Below, in pieces: positions 16,400 to 24,942 of a stretch of 41,075 nt of DNA. The DNA comes from Halomonas caseinilytica. Its GTDB lineage: Bacteria > Pseudomonadota > Gammaproteobacteria > Pseudomonadales > Halomonadaceae. The notes under the pieces are model-generated. The model did not search any database and was not told where the DNA came from. It saw nothing but the letters and a program-made list of their open reading frames with translations. The stretch covers positions 1-41,075 of the forward strand of contig NZ_BDEP01000023.1 of NCBI RefSeq assembly GCF_001662305.1. Direction: 5' to 3'. The position numbers and the translations under genes were made by a program. Position 1 is the first letter of the stretch; every line of letters starts with the position of its first letter.

Positions 16400-17056
16400 A
16401 TGAGCACAGCGTCACTCGACTGTCTGATAGCAGAAAACCTGGCCCACTGGCCTGAACAGACGGTCTATGCCTCGCGTGATACGCAAGCCGTACACTCGCC
16501 TCTTTTCCCCGTCGAGCAAGCCGCCATCGTGGGCGTCAGCGCGCAACGACAAAGGGAATTCGCAGCAGGCCGCTTTGCCGCACACGCCGTGCAAGCCAAG
16601 CTCGGCTTTCCTCCCACGGCGATTCCGATGGGCGAGGATCGTTCCCCGATCTGGCCTGCAGGGATGGTCGGCAGCCTCTCGCATACTGCAGATGCCTGCA
16701 TCGCGGTGGGGGCCTTGTCACATCGTGTCCAAGCCATCGGCGTCGATGTCGAAAGCTTGGTCCCCCTTGAAGACACGCTTCACCCCGACATTGCCAGTCC
16801 AGCGGAACTTGCTTGTCTCGACAGTCCGCCCGGCCTGGCCGCCTTGCGGATCTTCTCGATGAAGGAAGCGGCCTACAAGGCCCAGTATCCTCTCAGCCAG
16901 GCGTTTTGCGACTTCGATGCCCTGGAAGTCGTGCCCGAAGGTCTGCGCTTTCGTCACTCTGTCGCTCCCTTTGCTCGAGGCACCATACTGCCCATCCGAC
17001 AGTGGACGGGCTTCGGCCTGTGCCTGTCGCTCTGCCTGTTGAAAAGGCCCGCCTAG
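16400..17056 (+). CDS. 4'-phosphopantetheinyl transferase (EntD/Sfp type)
   Basis: A 218-residue enzyme that moves the 4'-phosphopantetheine arm from coenzyme A to carrier proteins. The two Mg2+/CoA motifs are present: IGVDVE (about residues 112-117) and FSMKEAAYK (about 152-160), with SHTADACIAVG (about 94-104) before them. Length and motif spacing fit the EntD group. The start is taken at ATG 16400 because sequence upstream in the same frame is not family-like; no strong ribosome binding site is visible. It converges with the A-T-R protein 56 bases away, so it probably primes that protein's carrier domain (inference from proximity). Confidence 0.88.
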   Translation: MSTASLDCLIAENLAHWPEQTVYASRDTQAVHSPLFPVEQAAIVGVSAQRQREFAAGRFAAHAVQAKLGFPPTAIPMGEDRSPIWPAGMVGSLSHTADACIAVGALSHRVQAIGVDVESLVPLEDTLHPDIASPAELACLDSPPGLAALRIFSMKEAAYKAQYPLSQAFCDFDALEVVPEGLRFRHSVAPFARGTILPIRQWTGFGLCLSLCLLKRPA

Positions 17057-17076
17057 CGCAACGCGCCAGCGGGCCT
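17041..17076 (-). terminator. Terminator of the A-T-R gene, overlapping the PPTase 3' end
   Basis: Stem AGGCCCGC/GCGGGCCT (17045-17052 with 17069-17076) is followed on the - strand by TTTTC. The hairpin overlaps the last codons of the PPTase gene, so the two convergent genes share this sequence. Confidence 0.65.
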
Positions 17077-17111
17077 CGTGAGCGTAAAACCGGCCGGAGA
17101 TGAGACCCCGG

Positions 17112-20100
17112 CTAGTCGACAGGGGCCGTGGCCAGAGGTATCGGCACCCCCAGGTACGACAGGTAACGCTCCAGTTCCTCGCGGGCGAATACCGGTTCCT
17201 CGATACCGCTCCCCCTGAGGTAGTGCTTGGTGTTGCGACAATCCCAGCGATAGGTGTTCTGATACAACTCTACCGTGGACCGATCATCGTACATGGTGTC
17301 AGTGAACAGGCTCAGCAAGGGATAAAGCGGTGCTTTGGGGTTCTGTTCCCACTGCGCCTTCCACCGAGAATAGGGCAACACCTGGAAACGATAGCCGAAG
17401 AGTTCCTCCAGACGAGCGAAGAACTCCTTGAGCGTCGGGTTGTTGTCATCCTCATGAGTCAGATTGAACTTGCGACCCAGCCCTTCCGGGTTTCGCGATA
17501 TATGAGCAATCGCCGCCGTCATGTAGTCGACGCTGGTCAACCCCTCTCGCAGTGCATCCAGATCGGGAATACTGCGATGCGCCACGCAGGTCTGAACCAG
17601 ACGCCCCCACCACTGGTAATCCGCACATACGCCTCGAGTACTGTGATAGGTGGCGTAGCCCAGTCGGAAGGTCATCAGCGGCAAGCCACGCTGGGCTGCC
17701 TGGTCGGCCATCTTTTCCATGACCCATTTGCTGCGTACGTAGCCGATGTCGGTGATGACCGCGTCCAGATTCTGGTCGATGTCATCATCCTCGTACATCA
17801 CACGCTTGCCAGTGTGCAGGTGGCCCCAGCTATATACGGAGATGGTGGAGAGCAGCATCAGAGGCTTCGTGCGCCTGGCAGCGGCAAAGCGCAGCAATTC
17901 CAGCAGCCCCTGGACATTGTCACGCTTCATGTACGAATAGGGCTGGATGAAATTGACCGCGCTGGCGGAATGGTAAATCACGTCCACTGCCTCGGCGAGC
18001 TCGTCGTAATGCATCTCCGTCAACCCGAGCCAAGGTTCCGACAGATCAGCCCGATACATCTCGACGCGTTCGCGGTCCGCTTTTGAAAGCGTGATGCCGT
18101 AGCGCGTCAGAGTTTCGTCCAGGCGTCGCCATGGATCCACTCCCGAACGGGCACGTACCGGGCAGTGCACGCGCGCCTCGGTGGTGGCCAGCAGGTCGGC
18201 CAGCAGATGGGCGCCGACGAAGCCGGTGACACCAGTGAGCAGAATGTGACGAGGCCGCACCAGTGAATCCGGCGCCTGCCACGTCGAGAACACCAGATCG
18301 TCGGGTAGGCTGGCATCTTCGCGCAAGGGATGGATCCTCTCCCGGTCCAGCGAGGGCCCTGGTTGGTCATTGCGCCGCCGCTCGTCCAGCAGTCGTGCCA
18401 GCGACGCGACGGTATCGTGTTCGAAAAGGTCGCGGATCCAGACCTGAACGGACAACCGTTCACGCACATCCTGCATCAGCCGAGCCGCCAGCAATGAATG
18501 ACCACCGACATCAAAGAAGCGGTCGGTGCGGCCAAAACGGGAGTGCTCGAGCACTCTTGCCCAGGCATCGGCGATATCGCGTTCCGTCTGACTGGCATAT
18601 GTCGCTTCCGGCGGGTGCTCCTGAACGTCGTTGTCAGTCTTGCCTGTCAGCTGTCGGTATCTTTGCAGCAACGCCTGCTTGTCCGTCTTGCCATTGGCAT
18701 TGAGCGGCAATGCATCGAGTGGCAGGATCGCTGAAGGTGCCATGTAGTCCGGCAGGGTTTCCAGCATTCCGCGGCGCAGTTCAGCCTCCGGCGGTGCCTG
18801 TTGTCCATCGGGCACGATGAAGGCCAGCAGCTGCCGCTCGCCACCGCCCTCCGTCTCGGAGGCCAGAACGACCGCCTCGCTCACCCCGGCCTGTGCATGC
18901 AACGCCTCTTCCACTTCGGCCAGTTCCACCCGGTTACCACGGATCTTCACCTGGTCGTCCAGGCGCCCCATAAATTGGAGGCGTCCATCCGAAAGTCGAC
19001 GGGCCATGTCGCCCGTTCGGTACAGGCGCTGTCGCCACTGCGGATGAATGATGAACTTCTCACGTGTCAGCGGCTCGTTGTAGAGATATCCTCGAGCCAG
19101 ATTGTCACCGCCGATGAAGATTTCTCCCGCCTCCCCCTCTGGCACCGGCGCCAGGCTCTCATCGAGCAAGTAGATATCGCTGCCGGCCATGGGATGGCCG
19201 ATGGAGGGCCGATCATCCGTCTCGGCACCGGGCACACGATGACAGGTGGCGAAAATGGTGGCCTCCGCCGGCCCATAGCAATCCACCAATTGGTACGGCA
19301 AGTGCCTGGTAGGCGGCGGGAGCAGCTTTTCCCCAGCCGTGAACAGGTGGGTCAATGTCAGTTCCGGCGGCTGGGAGCAGGCAGTGACCGCCGGCACCAG
19401 TGCCGTGGGCACGAAGGCATGTGTGAGACGCTGGTCCGCGAAGAACGCCAACAACCGATCGGGATCCAGGCGTGTTTCCTCGTCTGGCAGGATCAGTGTG
19501 CCTCCGGCCATCAGCATCGACGCGATTTCCAGTTGCGCCACATCGAACCCGGTACCGGCCATCAGCGTGGAACGGCTTTCTGAGGTCACGCCCAGATTGT
19601 CGTTATGACACGCGACCACTCGCTCGAAGGCATGGTGCTCCACCATGACCCCCTTGGGGTTGCCAGTGGTACCCGATGTGAAGATCACATAGGCCAGGTC
19701 CTGGGAAGAAGGCAGGCTGTGGGGCCCGCCATCGCTATCTGGCATGTCGTCGATAGCATGCACCGGGAAAGGCGCATCAACCGGACGGACACTGCAGGCC
19801 GCCAGCGCGAAAGGTGCGCCGCTTTGCGTCAGGATCCGTCGTTGCCGTAGAGCAGGATAGCGAATGTCCACCGGTATGTAGCCCGCCCCGCTTTTCATGA
19901 CGCCGAGGATGGCCACCACGTAGCGGTGTGAGCGATCACACAGCAAGGGAACAAGATCTCCCTTGCCTACCCCCTGCTCACGCAAGAACGACGCCACGGC
20001 GCTACTGCGGCGATCCAGGTCGCCGTAGGTGAGGCTGGCGTCAGAATCGATCACCGCTTCCCGGTGCGGGAAATGCTCGGCATGCGTCAGGAAATGGTGC

Positions 20101-20126
20101 AGTACGGTTTCGCAATGTCGCATCAC
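17112..20126 (-). CDS. Single-module NRPS-like carboxylate reductase (A-T-R)
   Basis: A 1004-residue three-domain enzyme. Adenylation domain, about residues 1-510: FTSGTTGNPKG (A3), an FDVAQLEI A4-like segment with the Asp typical of amino-acid pockets, YGPAEATI (A5), GEIFIGGDNLARGY and YRTGDMAR (A6/A7), GRLDDQVKIRGNRVE (A8) and NGKTDK (A10). Carrier domain, about 515-590, with FFDVGGHSLL and the phosphopantetheine Ser near 544. Thioester reductase domain, about 620-1004: GVTGFVG nucleotide loop near 629, LLSTISVYS, and YVRSK (Tyr near 795, Lys four later). There is no condensation or thioesterase domain. It should activate one carboxylic or amino acid, tether it and release it reductively as aldehyde or alcohol. 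The start is GTG 20126 (AAGGA 8 bases upstream) or the adjoining ATG 20123. Confidence 0.9.
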   Translation of the reverse strand: MMRHCETVLHHFLTHAEHFPHREAVIDSDASLTYGDLDRRSSAVASFLREQGVGKGDLVPLLCDRSHRYVVAILGVMKSGAGYIPVDIRYPALRQRRILTQSGAPFALAACSVRPVDAPFPVHAIDDMPDSDGGPHSLPSSQDLAYVIFTSGTTGNPKGVMVEHHAFERVVACHNDNLGVTSESRSTLMAGTGFDVAQLEIASMLMAGGTLILPDEETRLDPDRLLAFFADQRLTHAFVPTALVPAVTACSQPPELTLTHLFTAGEKLLPPPTRHLPYQLVDCYGPAEATIFATCHRVPGAETDDRPSIGHPMAGSDIYLLDESLAPVPEGEAGEIFIGGDNLARGYLYNEPLTREKFIIHPQWRQRLYRTGDMARRLSDGRLQFMGRLDDQVKIRGNRVELAEVEEALHAQAGVSEAVVLASETEGGGERQLLAFIVPDGQQAPPEAELRRGMLETLPDYMAPSAILPLDALPLNANGKTDKQALLQRYRQLTGKTDNDVQEHPPEATYASQTERDIADAWARVLEHSRFGRTDRFFDVGGHSLLAARLMQDVRERLSVQVWIRDLFEHDTVASLARLLDERRRNDQPGPSLDRERIHPLREDASLPDDLVFSTWQAPDSLVRPRHILLTGVTGFVGAHLLADLLATTEARVHCPVRARSGVDPWRRLDETLTRYGITLSKADRERVEMYRADLSEPWLGLTEMHYDELAEAVDVIYHSASAVNFIQPYSYMKRDNVQGLLELLRFAAARRTKPLMLLSTISVYSWGHLHTGKRVMYEDDDIDQNLDAVITDIGYVRSKWVMEKMADQAAQRGLPLMTFRLGYATYHSTRGVCADYQWWGRLVQTCVAHRSIPDLDALREGLTSVDYMTAAIAHISRNPEGLGRKFNLTHEDDNNPTLKEFFARLEELFGYRFQVLPYSRWKAQWEQNPKAPLYPLLSLFTDTMYDDRSTVELYQNTYRWDCRNTKHYLRGSGIEEPVFAREELERYLSYLGVPIPLATAPVD

Positions 20127-20630
20127 GTGCTTATTCCTTACTGTTCATGGACAGTGGTTATGCCTCTTTGCCCTAAAACGAGATACCCATGTCACACCGT
20201 TGTATGCGACATAGGCGATCGACTTGAAATGAAGAAAATACGTCTTTGCCAGATGCTCGTCTCAAAGTCACCGATGCTTATCAGTGCCCCGGTGAGCACG
20301 GACATCTCTGCATTCGGACTTTTCGCCAAACTTCAAGAAAAGAGATCGAGCTTTCTCGCATCATGAGCTTCGAGATAACGAAGACCCACAAAAAACCTAG
20401 CAGAAACAACGGAGACATCTAATGATTAACGAAAAGAACAGTTTTTATTTGTAAACACTGGAAACAAAAGTCACCGCTCGATATTCCTGCCTTCATGCGT
20501 TTCAGGACGCACAACTTATTATCGAGCCGGCCACGACAAAGATTGGCATGTAACTTTTATTATCTTTACGCGGGGACAAGGGTGAGAACGGCCGATAGTC
20601 GGCATGGTGCCACCGCCACCTTTTCCCACC
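20127..20630. other. AT-richer intergenic stretch upstream of the A-T-R gene
   Basis: No gene is convincing here. It must hold the A-T-R promoter. An interrupted dyad ACTGT-N6-ACAGT (20140-20155) lies 14 bases before the A-T-R start. A tiny ATG frame of ten codons near 20420 follows a GGAG, but is too short to support. A short GCCGA/TCGGC stem near 20592-20603 lies downstream of the small membrane gene on the - strand. Confidence 0.4.
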
Positions 20631-20828
20631 TCACAATCCAGAGGTAGAGAACCCCACTTGCAACAAGATGCCTAACGCCAGGAAGAGATAACTGATCAGT
20701 CCCAGGAACATCAATGAACCAAAGATCAGGGTCTTGAAAACACGCTGATGATGCGACAGCTTCCATGCCAGCGACAGACACGCCACGTACAGGGGCAGGA
20801 GGACGAGAAGCAACGTCAGCTCAAACAT
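20631..20828 (-). CDS. Small membrane protein of the nnrS cluster
   Basis: Sixty-five residues with two long hydrophobic helices (LTLLLVLLPLYVACLSLAW, and LIFGSLMFLGLISYLFLALG) joined by a short basic loop (KLSHHQRVFK). The ATG at 20828 has GGGAGGA about 7 bases upstream. It follows the SirB2-like gene by 32 bases in the same direction, so it is probably the last gene of the nnrS operon. Two His in the loop could bind a metal or haem, but that is speculative. Family not recognised. Confidence 0.65.
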   Translation of the reverse strand: MFELTLLLVLLPLYVACLSLAWKLSHHQRVFKTLIFGSLMFLGLISYLFLALGILLQVGFSTSGL

Positions 20829-20860
20829 GGTGTTCCTCCCTGCATGTCACGTCGTTTCCC

Positions 20861-21247
20861 CTATCCCAGCCAGGACAGCGGATGATGGCGGATGGCCGTG
20901 CCCACGATATAGACAAACACCAGCACGGCCAACAAGGCGGCACTCGCACGCTGCAACGGGGTACGGCCACGCTTGATGGCGACGCTTCCCAGCCCGATGT
21001 AGATCACCAGAGCGATGAGTTTCGCGACAAGCCAGGGATGCTGATGAGGCCAGAAACGCAACATCAGCATCAACCATACCCCGAAGGCCAGCAAGACCGT
21101 ATCGACCAGATGAGGCAATACACGCACCCAACGTCTCTGCAACCGCTGCGGTGCCGTCACCGACCACCATGCCCTCAGCACGAACAAGACCAAGCTCAGG
21201 CCAGCCATAGCCATGTGCAGATGCTTGATCAGCCAATAGAGCGACAT
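20861..21247 (-). CDS. SirB2-family membrane protein
   Basis: A 128-residue protein with four predicted membrane helices. The start MSLYWLIKHLHM at ATG 21247 follows GGGAGGG. Conserved SirB features are visible: the N-terminal LIKHLHM with two His, RRWVRVLPHLVDTVLLAFG in the middle and LVAKLIALVIYIGLGSVA. The His pattern resembles that of haem-binding membrane proteins. SirB2 proteins are poorly understood. Here it follows nnrS, suggesting a link to haem-copper or nitrogen-oxide physiology, which is inference from position. Confidence 0.75.
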   Translation of the reverse strand: MSLYWLIKHLHMAMAGLSLVLFVLRAWWSVTAPQRLQRRWVRVLPHLVDTVLLAFGVWLMLMLRFWPHQHPWLVAKLIALVIYIGLGSVAIKRGRTPLQRASAALLAVLVFVYIVGTAIRHHPLSWLG

Positions 21248-21297
21248 GTCCCTCCCCATCGTCACTCGCCCCGACTGCCGCCGATGCACGTCCGCCG

Positions 21298-22509
21298 TCA
21301 TCCCGGCTTGCCATCGACCCTCGGTCGCATCAGTGGCACGGCATAGCGCCACACGAACATCGCGAACGCCAGCAACCAGCACAAGATACTCAGGCTTATT
21401 GTCCAGTGCGCCGCCTGTGGCCACAGCGCCGGTATCAGAGCACGCAGCACGGCCGCCAGCACCAGTGCCCCCAGCGCCATCCCGATGCCCGGCAGCGTCT
21501 CGATCGGCCGCCCGGTATGCCCCAGGGAGACACGGGCCATCATGGCCATCATCATGGTCCCCATGCCACCCACCGTGATGGCATGCAGCGCCAGCGATGG
21601 ACCGATCAGCTGCAACGCCACCATGCCCCACATCGCCAGCCCCACGCACATCATGAGATAGCTGAGGTGCAGCCCCCACAACAAGGGCTCATGCAGGCAG
21701 CGCCACCCACCCCAACGAGCCAGGCGCAGCACATTGAATCCTGCCGCTGACAACGAGGCACTGGCCCATGCCGCACCTGGCAGAGCGGCGCCGAAACTCG
21801 CCACTTGCATGCCCACCAGGACAACCACCAGGCCAACCGCCAGAAATTCCAGCCACTTCAGGCCTGCCACCTGAGGGCGCCCCAGACGCCGGGCGGTGAA
21901 AAAAGGAATGACCCGCCCGCCCAGCACCACCATCAACAGCACGATCAACAACACCGTCAGGTGTGCACCGGACCGGACCATCATGGCATCGCCTTTCAGC
22001 ATTCCCATGTGCATTGAGGCATTGGCCAAGAACAACACGCCAAGCACCGGCAGGAACACCAGGTTGCGCCACTGCCGAGCCCCAATCACCGCCTGAGCCA
22101 GCACCAGGGTCACCACCGGCAGCAATGCCAGGTCGACCAGCATCGGCAAGAGTTCGTGGCCCCCCGGCGGAAAGGCCATGACGCCCCGCCCCGCAAGCCA
22201 CAATACCACCAGCCCCGCCAGCGGCAGCCCGTTCAGACCTCGCCGGCCGGTCCAGGTCTGCACCGCCGTAAGCAGAAAGCCGATCACAATGGCCATGCCG
22301 AAACCGAACAGCATCTCGTGCTGATGCCACCACAGCATGCCGCCATACGGCCTGAGCAGGACGCCGCCATGCCAGAAAGCCCCCCATATCGCCATCGCCA
22401 GCAGGCTGAAAACGGCGCCCAGGAGAAAGAAGGGGCGAAAGGCCAGTCGCCAGAACGCCATGCCCCTGGCGGGGACGGTCGAAGCCGGAGGAATGGAGTG
22501 CCTGGCCAT
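21298..22509 (-). CDS. nnrS: NnrS family haem-copper membrane protein
   Basis: About 403 residues and roughly twelve membrane helices. NnrS proteins are haem- and copper-containing membrane proteins that protect cells against nitric oxide during denitrification. Family features: FWRLAFRPFFLLGAVFS at the N terminus, WHQHEMLFGFGMAIVIGFLL (His cluster), GGRVIPFFTARRLG in the middle, and LALHAITVGGMGTMMMAMMAR with SLGHTGR near the end. ATG 22509 is preferred because AGGGAG lies 9 bases upstream; an ATG at 22518 sits inside that site. It is downstream of narGHJI and the isomerase in the same direction, so nitrate respiration and NO protection may be co-expressed. Confidence 0.92.
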   Translation of the reverse strand: MARHSIPPASTVPARGMAFWRLAFRPFFLLGAVFSLLAMAIWGAFWHGGVLLRPYGGMLWWHQHEMLFGFGMAIVIGFLLTAVQTWTGRRGLNGLPLAGLVVLWLAGRGVMAFPPGGHELLPMLVDLALLPVVTLVLAQAVIGARQWRNLVFLPVLGVLFLANASMHMGMLKGDAMMVRSGAHLTVLLIVLLMVVLGGRVIPFFTARRLGRPQVAGLKWLEFLAVGLVVVLVGMQVASFGAALPGAAWASASLSAAGFNVLRLARWGGWRCLHEPLLWGLHLSYLMMCVGLAMWGMVALQLIGPSLALHAITVGGMGTMMMAMMARVSLGHTGRPIETLPGIGMALGALVLAAVLRALIPALWPQAAHWTISLSILCWLLAFAMFVWRYAVPLMRPRVDGKPG

Positions 22510-22612
22510 GTTCGTCATCTCCCTTGCGTCCAGCGGCAAACCACGCATCCCCGGCGCCACCGGACTGCCGCCGAGGTCCGCTGGCCGATAGCGATATGAG
22601 CCATCGGCTCCC

Positions 22613-23425
22613 TCACTGCATCAGCACCTGATCGACATCCTCATCCAGCCGGATGCCTTCGACGCCAAATCTGGCTTCCAGCTCCAGCAGATAATGCCGT
22701 AGCGCACGGCGGGAAGCTTGCTCGCACAAGGTATGGCGGACCCTTCCCGCAACGCTTTCGAAGGGCAAGGGGCGCCCCTCCCGACGCTCGTCGATGACGA
22801 CTACATGCCACCCATAGCGCGACTCCAGAGGCTGCATGTGCAGACCTTCGGGCAAATGCTGAAGGGCACGATCGAGTTCCTCGACGGTCTGGCCCGGCAC
22901 CAGCCAACCCAGCTCGCCCCCCTCGTCCCGCGATGGACAGGCTGAGTGGCGCTGAGCCAGCTCGGTGAAGCGCCAAGGCGCGTCGCTCAACAACTCGATG
23001 AGCGATACGCCCTGCCGATGACCGGCATCGCGTGCCGCCACATCGTCCGGGGCGGCCGCCAGCAGGATGTGGCGGACGCACATGGTCGTCGGCTCACTGA
23101 AGCGCGCCTGATGGGCCGCATGAAAACGGCGGCAATCCGACTCGGTCGGTTCGGGCAGTTCGAGTTCGCGCTCGAGCAACTCGGCAATGGCGCCCTCGAC
23201 GGCACTCTCATCATCCACCCTCAACCCTAGCTGCCCTGCCCGTTGCCGTAACAGCTCGCGAACCACCAGGGCCCGAGCGGCCTGAAACTGGGCCTCATCA
23301 GCGCTGTCGGCCGGATGGTACTGCATCTCCCTGGCGATCATCGCCTGATCGATCCGGATCTCGCCGACCTGAATGGGCGGCGGGGTCACGTCTGCCGGGA
23401 CCATCTCAATATCGATCTTCTGCAT
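22613..23425 (-). CDS. Parvulin-type peptidyl-prolyl isomerase of the nar operon
   Basis: A 270-residue protein with an N-terminal SurA-like helical region (about 1-105) and a PpiC/rotamase domain (about 110-235). That domain is marked by CVRHILLAA, FTELAQRHSACPSRDEGGEL with GWLVPGQ, and the ESRYGWHVVVI strand. No signal peptide is seen, so it works in the cytoplasm. In Pseudomonas a PpiC-type gene also follows narI, where it is thought to assist nitrate reductase assembly. AAGGA precedes the ATG. It begins 57 bases after the narI stop, in the same operon. Confidence 0.85.
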   Translation of the reverse strand: MQKIDIEMVPADVTPPPIQVGEIRIDQAMIAREMQYHPADSADEAQFQAARALVVRELLRQRAGQLGLRVDDESAVEGAIAELLERELELPEPTESDCRRFHAAHQARFSEPTTMCVRHILLAAAPDDVAARDAGHRQGVSLIELLSDAPWRFTELAQRHSACPSRDEGGELGWLVPGQTVEELDRALQHLPEGLHMQPLESRYGWHVVVIDERREGRPLPFESVAGRVRHTLCEQASRRALRHYLLELEARFGVEGIRLDEDVDQVLMQ

Positions 23426-23482
23426 GATAGTGTCCTTGCGCTTGCCAAGCGTGTCCTGAGCTCACCGGAATCGGCGCCCACT

Positions 23483-24163
23483 TCAGGCCCGACGGCGAAC
23501 GATCTGGTAACGCCGGGTCAGATACCCCAGGGGCGCACTCCAGACATGCACCAATCGGGTGAAGGGAAAGAGCAGCACGATGGTCAGGCCTACCAGGATA
23601 TGCAGCTTGTAGATGAGCCCGATCCCGATGAGGTGATCGGCGGCGCCCCCCTGGAAGAAGACGATGGCCTGAGCCCAATGAGCAAGCGCGAGCATCACGC
23701 CGCCATCCAGGTGGTTCAGCGCCGGGATGATGGTCAGGAGCCCAAGCGTCACCTGGATCACCAGCAGCAGGATGATGACCGTATCCATGAAGCTGGACGA
23801 CGCCTTGACCCGGGCATTGGTGAGGCGTCGATAGGCCAGCATGGCCCCGCCGACCAGACACATGATACCCGCGATGCCGCCCACCAGAATGGCGATCACC
23901 TGCTTGGTGCCGGCGCTCATGAAGGGCGCATAGACCCAGTGCGGCGTCAGCAATCCCACGAGGTGGCCGAAGAAGATCACGAGGATGCCGATATGGAAAA
24001 GATTGCTGGCCAGCCGCATGCGCCGCGATGACAGCATCTGGCTGGAACCCGCCTTCCAGGTGTACTGGCCATGATCGAAGCGCAGCAGGCTGCCGATCAG
24101 AAAGATGGTGCCGGCAAGATAGGGATAGATCCCGAACAAGAGCGTATGCAAGAAGTGGCTCAT
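23483..24163 (-). CDS. narI: Respiratory nitrate reductase gamma subunit
   Basis: A 226-residue membrane cytochrome b that passes quinol electrons to NarH. There are five hydrophobic helices. Haem-ligand histidines lie in SNLFHIGILVIFFGHLVGL (about residues 54-72) and in KLHILVGLTIVLLFPFTRLVH (about 186-206). ATG 24163 overlaps the narJ stop (ATGA) and has GGAGG upstream. It ends in RYQIVRRR, the usual basic tail. Confidence 0.96.
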   Translation of the reverse strand: MSHFLHTLLFGIYPYLAGTIFLIGSLLRFDHGQYTWKAGSSQMLSSRRMRLASNLFHIGILVIFFGHLVGLLTPHWVYAPFMSAGTKQVIAILVGGIAGIMCLVGGAMLAYRRLTNARVKASSSFMDTVIILLLVIQVTLGLLTIIPALNHLDGGVMLALAHWAQAIVFFQGGAADHLIGIGLIYKLHILVGLTIVLLFPFTRLVHVWSAPLGYLTRRYQIVRRRA

Positions 24164-24942
24164 GACTGACCTCCTTGATGCGGTGCGGCGTCGGGGTCGA
24201 GGATCCGCACCGTCGTACTCTGTGTCGCCGCCTTGCGCTCGGCCAGGCGTCGTCCCTCGGCGGATTGCAGGGCACAATCCTGATCGGAGGCGGCGGAGAA
24301 GCGCACCGCCTCCTCTTCCCAGACCGCATCCAGAGCCTCGGCCGTATGGTCCGGCGGTTCAGCCTTCACCGGCTCGCGCTGGGCTTCCAGCTCCGCCTCG
24401 GCGCCAATCAGCGCCAGCAGCGCCAAGGGCACCAGGGCATGATCGGCCTCGCGCTCCTCCAGGCGAGCCCCCAGGCAAGCCAGGATGTGACGGATCTCTC
24501 CCAACCATTGGGCGATCTCGGCCTCGGGGCGGGTGGAGAGATATTCCAGGAACAACGGCAGGTAATCGGGCAGCTCCCGAGCGTCGATCTCGAAGCCCGC
24601 GGCACGGTACTCGGCCAGCAGATCGACCATGGCCTGACCACGCTCACGGGACTCACCATGAACATGCTCGAAGAGCAACAGCGAAGTGGCCCGCCCACGG
24701 TCGAACAACGCCACGTACTCGGCTTGCCTCTCCATGAGGTCGTCCTCGGCCAAGCGTTGGCACCACCCCGTCAAGGCGGCGCGCAATGTTGGCGACCAGC
24801 GTCGCTCGGCGTCGAGGATCTCGATCATTTCGTCGGTGGCTGCCTGCAATGCTGCCGAGGGATAATCCAGCAAGCGAGACAGCACCCGCAGACTCAACAT
24901 GCCACCGGGCGACTCATCATGTTGCATCGCTGCCTCAGTCAT
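24160..24942 (-). CDS. narJ: Nitrate reductase molybdenum-cofactor assembly chaperone
   Basis: A 260-residue helical chaperone that holds apo-NarG until molybdenum cofactor and Fe-S insertion. Family features are LSRLLDYPSAALQ near the start, RQAEYVALFDRGRATSLLLFEHVHGESRERGQAMVDLL (residues about 73-110, quoted in parts) and LPDYLPLFLEYLS. The C-terminal 60 residues are long and charged compared with the E. coli protein (236 residues). ATG 24942 follows GAGGAGG and overlaps the narH end by 8 bases; its own stop overlaps narI. Confidence 0.95.
   Translation of the reverse strand: MTEAAMQHDESPGGMLSLRVLSRLLDYPSAALQAATDEMIEILDAERRWSPTLRAALTGWCQRLAEDDLMERQAEYVALFDRGRATSLLLFEHVHGESRERGQAMVDLLAEYRAAGFEIDARELPDYLPLFLEYLSTRPEAEIAQWLGEIRHILACLGARLEEREADHALVPLALLALIGAEAELEAQREPVKAEPPDHTAEALDAVWEEEAVRFSAASDQDCALQSAEGRRLAERKAATQSTTVRILDPDAAPHQGGQS

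Noticed and set aside
20140..20155. LexA box upstream of the A-T-R gene
   Set aside because: The dyad is CTG-N8-CAG, whereas LexA boxes need CTG-N10-CAG. It is kept only as an unassigned dyad.
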